The position numbers were made by a program, and so were the translations under genes. Of a stretch of 64,000 nucleotides of DNA, positions 36,001 through 43,620 are shown piece after piece (position 1 is the stretch's first letter; every line of letters starts with the position of its first letter). Source of the stretch: Mytilus galloprovincialis (Eukaryota; Mollusca; Bivalvia; Mytilida; Mytilidae); assembly GCF_965363235.1 (NCBI RefSeq), contig NC_134841.1, forward strand, positions 62,641,078 through 62,705,077. The letters run 5' to 3'. The notes below the pieces were generated by a model. It was not told the origin of the DNA. It saw only the letters and a program-made list of their open reading frames with translations, and did no database searches.

Positions 36001-39000
36001 CAGTAAACTGCATGTCAATACACAATACTGGTAATGTTGAATTAACTTTAGCTCTAATAGTGTTTAAATAAAGTTTATGAAAACATCAAAATTAGTAGTT
36101 TGTCATTTAGAAATGTTGCTAGATCTATGATGAAATCAAACTGCAGACATATTTAATCATCTGAACAACAATGATACTTATTGATAGGACTGAGATCTGG
36201 CAATAGTCAATTATGGCAATGTAACAACAAAAAAAAATATATTTTTATTTTTAACTTTTAAGCATTATTTTGTGAAATCACAATAATTTCCTTTGCATAT
36301 TTGTACATTGCTAAAAAGAAAATGCACTCTTAAATTTCTGATGAACAGTATATGTTTATATATTAAAGTTGCACATCTTAGTTTAAGTAGAACCTAAAGA
36401 TAATTTTATCAAAAATCTAGTACAGCTACTGACATGTAGAAAAGTTTAAAAAAGAAAAATAATAGTATTATAAAGAAAAAAAGAAATCTGTTGAAAAAAG
36501 TTGTGGAATACATTTGAAAAAAGTTGTGGAATACATTTGAAAAAAGAAATTAAACAGATCAGTGATGAAATAATCTGCCGACATCTTTTTTTGTCTGATT
36601 AACTGTGATTTTAAATGATAGGACTGAGATCTGTTTTATTTCATTCCATCTAATTATCTTAAAAAGTAATAACAATAATTTAAAACTTATGCAGTCTGAT
36701 ATTTAAAAAATTGCATGAACATGTCTTGTGTTTTGATCGCAATTACACTGAAGTTCATGTTTTTAAATGAAGCATATTGTAAATAAATTATATGATTGAT
36801 ACCAATCATAGACAAAACAAGTCTTGACTTGAAGATAAATATAAGTTTGACGAAACATTAACATTGTCGATGTGCACCTCTAATTTGGACAGCTTTGAAA
36901 TGATTCTCAGGTTTAATTTTGGTGGAACTTGGTCAATTTTGTCATTGAGTTTATAAGGGTACCCTATTTGTGTCATATGTTTGCAACTGCCTTTAAATTT
37001 TCATACTGAAGCACTTTGATTGGTTGTACCTTTGACACACTAAATTCTTACTTTTGATCATTTTACTAAATATGTTAATAGTAATGGCTGTACTTTAAAG
37101 CTGCACAGTGCATTTCAGGTCCAGGCACACTATCGGTCTTGCCTGATTGACCTTGTCTTATTTTTCTGTGTATGATACACATTTTATAATTTATAAATGG
37201 AGTTTAAATAAGGTAGATGAAGAATATTTATCTCTTGTAACAAATCTAAAATCAAAACTGTTTTAATTTATATATCTTAAATTGTGTTTTTTTTTTCTTT
37301 TTATCACTGAGAAATGTTGCTGGATCTATGATGAAATCAAACTGCAGACATATTTAATCATCTGAAAAACAATGATACTTATTGATAGGACTGAGATCTG
37401 GCATTAGTTATTGATGGATAGTCATTTAATCTTCAGTCTGATAGAATACTGTAAATTCTTAAATTTTTCCATTGTTTTTATTATTGGAAAATTGTGCTGT
37501 GATAGGTGTGCAGAAGCTAAAAACTTTGTAATTACACGTTTGTAGGTGTGCAGAAACTAGAAACTTTGTAATTACACATTTGTATGGAGCATTTTCTGTA
37601 ATTACAATTATTTTTGTGCATTTTAGTTCATTGATCAATATTAGCAATATTTATTGCACAAAATCCTGTAATGACATGTAGAAAAAGAAATAAAAGTAAG
37701 TTGGAGTATTGAAAAAAAGGTACCAAAATCTCTCTTCAAAAAAAATATTGAGTGAAATGCATGTGTACAGTAAAAAGAAAGTAAACTGATCAGTGATGAA
37801 TCAATCTGCCGACATCTTTTTTGTCTGATTAACTGTGATATTAAATGATAGGACTGAGATCTGTTTAAATCCTGATTCATTCCATGTCATCAATTAAATG
37901 CTGAATTTCTGATATAGAAAAACAGCAACAACAGCTTGATGTAAGGATAGCAACACCAACAAAGTTTAATTCAGAACTTTTTTTATCTTCCAAACATTGA
38001 ACAACCATGTCATTCTATGAAAGCTTATGATAAATCATGGAACATTATAAACCTGATGAAAGATTGTCACATGTAACTCTGCTAGATCTATGATGAAATC
38101 AAATTGCAGACACATTTAATCATCTGAAAAACAATGATACTTATTGATAGGACTGAGATCTGGCATTAGTTACTGATGAGTCGTCATTTCATCTTCATTC
38201 TGAGATATTATAAAGTTAATATAAACTTGCACAATTCAGAGGACTTATCAGAGGCGGATTTAGGGGGGGGGCCCAGGGGGCCCGGGCCCCCCCTTTTTGG
38301 GAAAAAATTTGGTTGCTTATATAGGGAATCACTGAAGCGTGACTGGAGCGGGCCCCCTCTTAGGTCAGTCAGTGGGCCCCCACTTATGAAAATTTCTGGA
38401 TCCGCCACTGCTTATAGTTGATATGGTTCTTCTGTGTCAAAAATAAGTCCTGCATGAATGATAGGTATAAACAAAAAATATTATCAAATGAAATAATTTC
38501 ATTAGGAAGATTGTAAAGTAAAAAAACAGTAAAAGAAAGAAAACAGATCAGTGATGAAATAATCTACCGACATCTTTTTTGTCTGATTAACTGTGATATT
38601 AAATGATAGGACTGAGATCTGTTTTGTGTTATATTATTCCATTTGATTATTTCAAAGACAAATAATGTCTAATGTTTAAAAAAAACCCAAGGAAAACAGC
38701 TTAATGTTCATGTCAGAAATCATGTTTCAATTTGTTTTGCTGTGATGTGTCTGTTTTTAGTTTGGTCCAAATCACAGCTGTTCCTCAGTGTCAATTGAAT
38801 TTCAGGGACCTTCATGTACTTTGTGACCATCATGTACCTTGTACTTAATATTTTATATTGAGATAATCAACAGATGGAAATAATAAGTGATGTCATCTAG
38901 GAGTAAACAGATCAGTGATGAATATAATCAGCCGACATCCTTACTCATCTGATAAACTGTGATATCAAATGATAGGACTGAGATCTGTTCGATATTCTAC

Positions 39001-42000
39001 TTGATATTTGAAATTTTTTTCGTGATCTTCACAGGGAATATAAGTCCATATCCCTTGTGAAGCCGAACAATTATATTATATTTGACTTTCTGGATTTTTA
39101 CAGGAATTTCAGTTCCTATATATGTATCTTCTGTTTTGATCAGAGTATATGGACCAATACCCTTTCAAGGTAACCAATCAAAATTGAATGATTAGTTGGG
39201 ATATAAGTGATGCTTTCTTGAATTAAACAGATCAGTGATGAATCAATCAGCCGACATCCTTACTCATCTGATAAACTGTGATATCAAATGATAGGACTGA
39301 GATCTGTTCAATATTCTACTTGATGTAGGATATTTTTTTCATGATCTACACATGGAATATAAGTCCCAATCCCTTGTGAAGCTTTACAATTAAATACTGG
39401 AGTGTCCTTATTTTTACACTAATTACATTTTCCTAAATGTATTTTCTGTTTTGATCACAGGATATATCACTGCAGTGTGAAATTGTTATTCATACCTGTA
39501 GTTGAAATATGTTTATATGATATTAACACTCCCCATTTAGTTCAGTTCAGCTGGATTGGTGATTGTTTTACACTGCATCAGTTCAGTTCTGATTTGACTC
39601 TTAAGCAATCGTCAGAATAAACTTAGATTAATAGGTATATGCCCTGGCACTTATTTTTGGATATTTTTGTATAGATTATATTGGCTTGTAGAATTTTTTT
39701 TACATGCCAGTATTAAATTTTATTGACTGGGCTGTTAGAGACTGCCTAAAAAATAGATTAATGGACCCTTTGTTGAAATCCATGAAAACTGTCACTGTCA
39801 GTAGGTAAACAAACAGATCTATGATGAAATCAAACTGCAGACATATTTAATCATCTGAAAAACAATGATACTTATTGATAGGACTGAGATCTGTTATCAT
39901 TTTGCATGAACATGACAAAAAGATTGTCTATTTTAAGCAAAGTGTAACCTTGTTAAAACTGCACTAAAATTATTGTTTGGATATACTTTCTTGACTTATA
40001 ATCTGTAACACTTGACTTTTGAAGTTATCAATAATATTCCATTATTATGAAGTAATTCTAATAGCATACCAGCGCTAGCATTGCTATTAATTTTGGGGAA
40101 GCAGAGGTTTATCATGTTGTAACACCATGAACACATGGAATGACATTGGGTAAAGAGATCAATGATGAATATAATCAGCCGACATCCTTACTCATCTGAT
40201 ATAACTGTGATATCAAATGATAGGACTGAGATCTCTTTTACCTTTAGATTAAAGCCTGACATAAACTGCATTTGTCAACAAGATCAATTTCAAATATATT
40301 AAGCTCATTTGGCATATTTGATATATCATAAATATGTTAAATAACAGCTAACCTTTTGTCTCATAAAATGATAATCTGGTTTTATTTTATTTTTTCGTGA
40401 ATTCAACATTTCAAGGATTGAGGAAAAAATTGTAGTCTTGGATATTTGATTTCTTGGTTTTGCCAAAATCTGCAGACAAGCACATAGAAAATTTGTGTTA
40501 TAAGTTGTGTTGATCGTTTTACTTTATTATACAATTTTTCATTTCAGGTATTGTGTCTCCATATCAAAAGATTCCGATGGCAGTCCTATTTCAGGGTGAA
40601 ACTGGATACATTTGTGGAGTTCCCGCTGAAAGATTTAAACATGAACAAATATGTATTAAACAATCTAGTAAGTATTGGAATCACATTAAACTATTTGGAT
40701 TTATTTTGTTAGACATTATAATTGTGCGGGGGAAAAAGTTTTCCAGTTTATGGCAGGTTTTTGTCTCTGTTAAAGAATGTATTCACTTATCTGGACTCGA
40801 TATAAAGCTCACAAATGGTATATGGTAGACATTTTGTTATTGTTGAAGATAAAATTAAGCCTTTACATTTCTTTTATTTTTACTAATGTTTGTGTAACTG
40901 TCTGTATCTTGTATAAGTATGAATTAAGCAATACTATTTTATTTAATACATTTTTTTTAATGTTTATTTTTTCTTCATTTCAGCATGAGACGCGAGGAAG
41001 TGGTAAGGGAGCAGCCAATGAGTATGATTTAGCAGCAGCAATTGTTCATCATGGTTCTGGGTACGTTAAAGTAGAATGTTGATACCTTATTAGATCACAA
41101 AATTAATATAAAAATTCACTTTTCTTTCTGACAACCCACTGTTTTATGTGTTGACCCCATATAAGGCCACAAAGAAGATGGAAAATTCAATTTTCTTCCA
41201 AAGACCAATCCATCTAGTGTAAGCACCTGTTTTGTAGATACAAAAACACAAAATTCTGTTCTGAGAATTCGCTCAAGTACAAATCATGATTAACATGTTT
41301 TCTGTAGGAAATTTGTAGGTTGACCGACATCAAATATATGTTCCAGCAATACCCCCTACTAAATTGGACAAATACCAAATTTACTGGACTAATGTCAAAA
41401 GATATTCTGATAGCATTTTCTATTACTCATATCTTGCTATAAATGCAGCCTTGATTTGTTTCAAATATGATCAAGGGGAGGGAAGGGTAACAATTGGAAT
41501 TTATAGGATACACAATTGCAAAAACCAATGGATTTAGGTAGCGTTCATTTGTCATTATTTTATTTTAGGGCTGGATCTGGTCACTATACAGCATATGCAC
41601 AGCATGATGGTAAATATTGAATTCTTAAAACTATCTTTCAAATAATTCTTAAAGTCATATGAAACCTCAAATTAAAAAAAAATATGCATCTGTTTTTTAT
41701 AACTAAATGGATAGTTTTCATTATAAAACTTTTGTACATATACTTTTTTCTGAGGAAAATTCTTTAATTTGTCCACATTTAGAAGAAGTTCACTTATTTT
41801 TAATTGCTTGCTTCCAGGAAGCAATTCGCCGACATATTTTCCGTATGCATAGTGACCTGAGCGTAACCCTCCTCGTAAAAATCCGGTGATCGCAATACGC
41901 ATGAATCTGTCATTAAAATAAACAATTATCTGATTGTACATGTTAAGCACGTGCTCAATACCCATGCTTTTTGTTATTTATTTACTATAAGGTGACAATC

Positions 42001-42981
42001 GGTAAACTTCGGCTTCAAAACACGGCATTTAATGAGCAGCCATATTTGTTAAATCATAACAGACAGAGAGAAAAAAAATTGACGATTATACGATATATTT
42101 GCGTAAATAATGATAAAATCGTGCACAGAGGACTTAGTTTGTGATATATACATGCATTGGTTCAAGAATTGGAAAAACATTATTTTTCACCACTCACTCG
42201 TTTCATATGACTTTAAAGAGGATAATAACATTATTCAAAAGAATTTCAGTTTTCCTATTCATAGTATGGAAAATGATTACAAGTCTTTATTATAATGAAT
42301 ACCATAATAAAATAACTATTTTTCAAAAAGAGTGCAAAAAACAAAGATAAATGACAAGATTTTTTGAAAAAGAACACAAGTGGCTTGGATAATGATATAC
42401 AGTTGACAATCTATCATGTTCTCTGATAACAACACTAAAATGACACAAGTTCATATACAAGTGTAGAAAGATAAGATTTTTTTAATATAAAAAAGAAGAT
42501 GTGGTATGATTGCCAATGAGACAACTCTACATAAGAGACCAAAATGACACAGAAATTAACAACTATAGGTCATCGTACGGTACGGCCTTCAACATTGAGC
42601 AAAGCCCATACCACATGGTCAGCTTTAAAAGGCCCAGAAATGACAATGTAAAACAATGTAAAACGAGAAAGCTAACAGCCTTATTTTTTTTTTAAGAATG
42701 AATGATAAACAAACGACAACCACTGAATTACAGGCTCCTGACTTGGGACAGGCACATACATACATAATGTTTCAAAATCATAAAAGTACAAGATATTAAT
42801 TTTCTTTAATAGTAAAATTTATCACCATTTATATTTTTTAGGTCAGTGGTTTAATTTCAATGACAGTACAGTAACAATGTGTGAAGAACAGACAGTAGCC
42901 CGATGTAAAGCTTACATCCTGTTTTATATACGACGAGAGTTTAAAATTCCTGATTACTTCAATGGAACCTCACACAGATGA
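21049..42981 (+). CDS. USP3: Ubiquitin carboxyl-terminal hydrolase 3 (USP3), 16 exons
   Basis: A nuclear cysteine protease that, in vertebrates, removes ubiquitin from histones H2A/H2B. Exons: 21049-21133, 22578-22638, 23281-23367, 23922-24008, 24271-24324, 24945-25086, 25205-25290, 25809-25916, 26532-26645, 27585-27805, 29016-29096, 29565-29683, 40548-40667, 40984-41060, 41569-41609, 42842-42981. All junctions are GT/AG and in phase; the sum is 1623 nt, 540 aa (human 520, recalled). The start MECPHL matches human USP3. The N-terminal ZnF-UBP holds [29 protein letters not shown] and VCMDC. A basic linker (exon 6, two NSTE(S/T)QEN copies) precedes the catalytic core: Cys box [18 protein letters not shown] (exon 7), [16 protein letters not shown] (exon 10), zinc pairs CLEC and [13 protein letters not shown] (exon 13), His box GSGHYTAY and WFNFNDSTV (exons 15-16). 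No catalytic residue is missing. Introns 9 and 12 carry 21 snoRNA genes; intron 12 is 10.9 kb. Confidence 0.97.
27236..27316 (+). ncRNA. Box C/D snoRNA type A, copy A-1 (intron 9)
   Basis: Box C is GTGACGA (27244-27250, one base off consensus), D' CTGA 27277-27280, D CTGA 27306-27309. The terminal stem is a perfect 7 bp (ACAGATC with GATCTGT). It contains GCCGACATC and AATGATAGGA, both complementary to 28S rRNA. It is the only copy outside intron 12. About 200 bp of its downstream flank resembles that of A-13, so it arose by a segmental duplication between introns. Confidence 0.85.
27832..28684 (-). mobile_element. CAGTGTTCTAGGATT-ended transposon remnant in intron 10
   Basis: The left end CAGTGTTCTAGGATT and the right end AATCCTAGAACACTG are exact inverses, flanked by CACCTA on both sides (27826-27831 and 28685-28690). 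Near each end are further mirrored words ('acttaccacggg', 'cttaccccgggtaa'). A minus-strand frame at 28082-27894 ([12 protein letters not shown]...[15 protein letters not shown]) resembles the N-termini of hAT-related zinc finger proteins. The body is AT-rich and has no transposase core. Confidence 0.75.
29868..29947 (+). ncRNA. Box C/D snoRNA type A, copy A-2
   Basis: Box C GTGATGA 29876-29882, D' CTGA 29908-29911, D CTGA 29937-29940. The stem ACAGATC/GATCTGT is perfect and can extend to 9 bp with flanking A/T. GCCGACATC and AATGATAGGA are both present. It is the first of twenty copies in USP3 intron 12, 184 nt after the exon 12 donor. Confidence 0.9.
30459..30536 (+). ncRNA. Box C/D snoRNA type A, copy A-3
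   Basis: Box C GTGATGA 30466-30472, D' 30498-30501, D 30527-30530. The stem CAGATC/GATCTG is 6 bp. Both 28S-complementary elements are intact. The linker after D' reads TTCACTGTGATTTT, slightly different from its neighbours. Confidence 0.9.
31610..31690 (+). ncRNA. Box C/D snoRNA type A, copy A-4
   Basis: Box C GTGATGA 31618-31624, D' 31651-31654, D 31680-31683. The stem is a perfect ACAGATC/GATCTGT. It has one extra T in the T-run before D'. Both guide elements are intact. Confidence 0.9.
32358..32443 (+). ncRNA. Box C/D snoRNA type B, copy B-1
   Basis: Box C ATGATGA 32368-32374, D' CTGA 32402-32405, D CTGA 32431-32434. The stem TGCTGGATC/GATCTGGCA is 9 bp with two wobble pairs. The type B body differs from type A between C and D' (AATCAAACTGCAGACAT) but keeps TGATAGGA before box D. 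Its stem and flanks are nearly identical to B-5. Confidence 0.88.
32555..32892. repeat. Tandem repeat, 124-bp unit, 2.7 copies
   Basis: Units start at 32555, 32679 and 32803, each beginning ACACATGTAGAATATATCC; the third is cut short near 32892. The units are almost identical, so the duplication is recent. It lies between snoRNAs B-1 and A-5 and contains no C/D boxes in the right arrangement. Confidence 0.92.
33030..33109 (+). ncRNA. Box C/D snoRNA type A, copy A-5 (diverged)
   Basis: Box C GTGATGA 33038-33044, D' 33070-33073, D 33099-33102. The stem ACAGATC faces GAACTGT, giving one mismatch, and the 5' element reads GCCGACAG instead of GCCGACATC. This is one of the most diverged copies and may be losing function, though all boxes are intact. 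Confidence 0.8.
33465..33544 (+). ncRNA. Box C/D snoRNA type A, copy A-6
   Basis: Box C GTGATGA 33473-33479, D' 33505-33508, D 33534-33537. Perfect stem ACAGATC/GATCTGT, extendable outward. Both guide elements are intact. It shares upstream 'aagtaaac' and downstream 'tttaaatc' flanks with A-10. Confidence 0.9.
33667..33891. mobile_element. Foldback element in intron 12, ~225 bp
   Basis: The left arm contains CTTGCTTGCTAGCTGAAC and 'attattaggtaaggtat'; the right arm carries their inverses, GTTCAGCTAGCAAGCAAG and 'agtttacctaacctaataa'. The arms are about 80 bp with few mismatches. No frame and no clear target duplication. Confidence 0.8.
34008..34093 (+). ncRNA. Box C/D snoRNA type B, copy B-2
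   Basis: Box C ATGATGA 34018-34024, D' 34052-34055, D 34081-34084. The stem TGCTTGATC faces GATCTGGCA with one T-T mismatch. The body is otherwise type B consensus. The upstream flank (gaaagattgtcacatg) is shared with B-3 and B-6. Confidence 0.85.
34238..34330 (-). repeat. Fragment of the 'gggcataaa' repeat
   Basis: On the minus strand this matches the end of the repeat at 18881-19390: 'aaaaactttaacctgaagtg', the CGGA/CGAA-rich stretch, 'cagaaaacataatgccc' and 'tggggcataac'. Confidence 0.75.
34655..34740 (+). ncRNA. Box C/D snoRNA type B, copy B-3
   Basis: Box C ATGATGA 34665-34671, D' 34699-34702, D 34728-34731. Nine-bp stem TGCTAGATC/GATCTGGCA with one wobble pair. It appears to be the consensus form of type B, and both flanks are shared with B-2 and B-6. 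Confidence 0.9.
34978..35057 (+). ncRNA. Box C/D snoRNA type A, copy A-7
   Basis: Box C ATGATGA 34986-34992, D' 35018-35021, D 35047-35050. The stem ACAGATC faces GATCTAT, leaving one C-A mismatch. Both guide elements are intact. It carries ATGATGA where other type A copies have GTGATGA; both fit RTGATGA. Confidence 0.87.
35320..35623. mobile_element. piggyBac-like MITE, 304 bp
   Basis: Starts TTAACCCTTTCCT and ends AGGAAAGGGTTAA, so 12-13 bp inverted termini beginning CCCTTTCC sit inside TTAA target sites. This is the signature of piggyBac-type insertions. Near the right end 'aggcgtcattatgga' and 'aagcgtcattattga' form a short internal duplication. No transposase. It inserted between snoRNAs A-7 and A-8. 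Confidence 0.8.
35683..35763 (+). ncRNA. Box C/D snoRNA type A, copy A-8
   Basis: Box C GTGATGA 35691-35697, D' 35724-35727, D 35753-35756. Perfect stem ACAGATC/GATCTGT, extendable to 9 bp. Both guide elements are intact; it has AAACAGCC where most copies read AATCTGCC or AATCAGCC. Confidence 0.9.
36117..36202 (+). ncRNA. Box C/D snoRNA type B, copy B-4
   Basis: Box C ATGATGA 36127-36133, D' 36161-36164, D 36190-36193. Stem TGCTAGATC/GATCTGGCA with one wobble pair. One substitution after D' (ACAACAATGATA). Confidence 0.9.
36554..36634 (+). ncRNA. Box C/D snoRNA type A, copy A-9
   Basis: Box C GTGATGA 36562-36568, D' 36595-36598, D 36624-36627. Perfect stem, extendable with flanking A/T (AAACAGATC/GATCTGTTT). 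Both guide elements are intact. A 21-bp direct repeat 'gaaaaaagttgtggaat' type lies just upstream. Confidence 0.9.
37318..37403 (+). ncRNA. Box C/D snoRNA type B, copy B-5
   Basis: Box C ATGATGA 37328-37334, D' 37362-37365, D 37391-37394. The stem TGCTGGATC/GATCTGGCA matches B-1 exactly, including 'cactgagaaatgt' upstream, so B-1 and B-5 are recent duplicates. Confidence 0.9.
37785..37864 (+). ncRNA. Box C/D snoRNA type A, copy A-10
   Basis: Box C GTGATGA 37793-37799, D' 37825-37828, D 37854-37857. The stem ACTGATC faces GATCTGT with one T-T mismatch. Both guide elements are intact. The flanks match A-6 on both sides. Confidence 0.87.
38080..38165 (+). ncRNA. Box C/D snoRNA type B, copy B-6
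   Basis: Box C ATGATGA 38090-38096, D' 38124-38127, D 38153-38156. Stem TGCTAGATC/GATCTGGCA with one wobble pair. Two substitutions in the 5' half (AAATTGCAGACACATTT). The flanks are shared with B-2 and B-3. Confidence 0.88.
38249..38410. mobile_element. CAGWGGCGGAT-family MITE, copy 5
   Basis: It starts CAGAGGCGGATTTAGG and ends GGATCCGCCACTG, flanked by CTTAT at 38244-38248 and 38411-38415. The interior is close to copy 1 at 2229-2381 ('ttgcttatatagggaatcac'). It landed between snoRNAs B-6 and A-11. Confidence 0.87.
38543..38622 (+). ncRNA. Box C/D snoRNA type A, copy A-11
   Basis: Box C GTGATGA 38551-38557, D' 38583-38586, D 38612-38615. Perfect stem ACAGATC/GATCTGT. The 5' element is ACCGACATC, one base off the usual GCCGACATC; AATGATAGGA is intact. 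Confidence 0.88.
38907..38988 (+). ncRNA. Box C/D snoRNA type A, copy A-12
   Basis: Box C GTGATGA 38915-38921, D' 38949-38952, D 38978-38981. Perfect stem. It belongs to the subgroup (A-1, A-12, A-13, A-14) with CCTTACTCAT before D' instead of the T-run. The downstream flank ('atattctacttgatat') is shared with A-1 and A-13. Confidence 0.9.
39227..39307 (+). ncRNA. Box C/D snoRNA type A, copy A-13
   Basis: Box C GTGATGA 39235-39241, D' 39268-39271, D 39297-39300. Perfect stem. Nearly identical to A-1 from end to end apart from the box C base, and homologous downstream for about 200 bp. Confidence 0.92.
39813..39894 (+). ncRNA. Box C/D snoRNA type B, copy B-7 with type A stem
   Basis: Box C ATGATGA 39821-39827, D' 39855-39858, D 39884-39887. 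The body is type B, but both stem strands are of type A (ACAGATC/GATCTGT). The pairing is thus kept while both sides changed, which points to recombination or a paired exchange. Confidence 0.9.
40154..40236 (+). ncRNA. Box C/D snoRNA type A, copy A-14 (co-varied stem)
   Basis: Box C ATGATGA 40162-40168, D' 40196-40199, D 40226-40229. The stem is AGAGATC/GATCTCT: the usual C-G pair has become G-C, so pairing is preserved. D' to D spacing is 30 nt, one more than in all other copies. It is the last copy, ending 311 nt before exon 13. Confidence 0.9.
42487..42700 (-). repeat. Dispersed repeat in USP3 intron 15
   Basis: The start, 'aagaagatgtggtatgattg' and 'ccaatgagacaactct', is the reverse complement of the right end of the repeats at 17388-17610 and 62098-62300. 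It continues with 'gaccaaaatgacacagaaat' and 'gtacggccttcaacattgag', which I recall from mussel genomic repeats. Confidence 0.65.
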
Positions 42982-43414
42982 ACCTTGTGACCTTGTTGTA
43001 AAACGTGTATGATTGAGTAGAAAGTCCAAGGTGTTGGGTTGTGTTCTCCAGGAGAAATGTCATTGTCATTGATTGTAAGAGAGAGAAAAAGATAATGGAG
43101 TCAACACTGAAATTGCAGTGAATAAATGTAAACATTACTTGAATGAATTTGTCATACACATGTAATGATAGAATTGATTTAACCTTCATTGTAAACAAAT
43201 TTATTGTAATGTGGATACAAATAATTTATGAACAAAAACAAAAAAAATACTAGTCGTACAATCTTCTACTATATTTGTCATCAATGTCAGACTGATTAAT
43301 TCTTTAGTCTTTTCAATGGGCATTTTATAAGATGTACCTATTTTTGTTTCTTTGTTAGACTGACATTAAAAAAATTGTAGTGTCCATGCCATAAATTAAG
43401 TTTCAACTACTATC

Positions 43415-43620
43415 AATTCAGAAATTATTGCAATGTTTTTATTATTGCAAAAAATGCAACAGGGTCATCATTGCAATTTAAACTAGCACTTTGAAGTTTT
43501 AATATGAATATAAATAAAACAGGATTTTTCTCAATATCATGAATATCACAAAAATTAAAATCGGCTTTTAGTCTAAAATGACAAAATCACATAATAAATG
43601 CTCGCAATAATTTCTGAATT
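43415..43620. mobile_element. MITE-like inverted repeat, ~206 bp
   Basis: AATTCAGAAATTATTGC at 43415-43431 is exactly inverted at 43604-43620. The inside repeats 'attgcaa' words. No frame; the true ends may extend a few bases further. Confidence 0.65.

Noticed and set aside
38176-38421. Overlapping frames on both strands with Gly/Pro-rich text
   Set aside because: They are translations of the CAGWGGCGGAT MITE at 38249-38410.
27236-40236. Reading the ~80-bp units as a short inverted-repeat transposon (AGATC ends)
   Set aside because: The inverted ends are the snoRNA terminal stem. There is no target duplication, all copies are in host orientation, they lie only in USP3 introns, and boxes C, D' and D are conserved at fixed spacing.
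29868-40236. CRISPR-like array
   Set aside because: Spacing is irregular (about 300-1150 bp), the DNA is animal nuclear sequence, and the repeats have C/D snoRNA structure.
27236-40236. Assigning the snoRNAs to SNORD1/snR38 or SNORD49
   Set aside because: From memory SNORD1/snR38 guides a site about 60 nt upstream, and SNORD49 targets a nearby C with a different guide. The guide here predicts another base, so no SNORD number can be given.
41672-41965. 97-codon minus-strand frame in USP3 intron 14/15
   Set aside because: No recognisable domain, lies within intron 15 and is opposite to the host gene; base use is intron-like.
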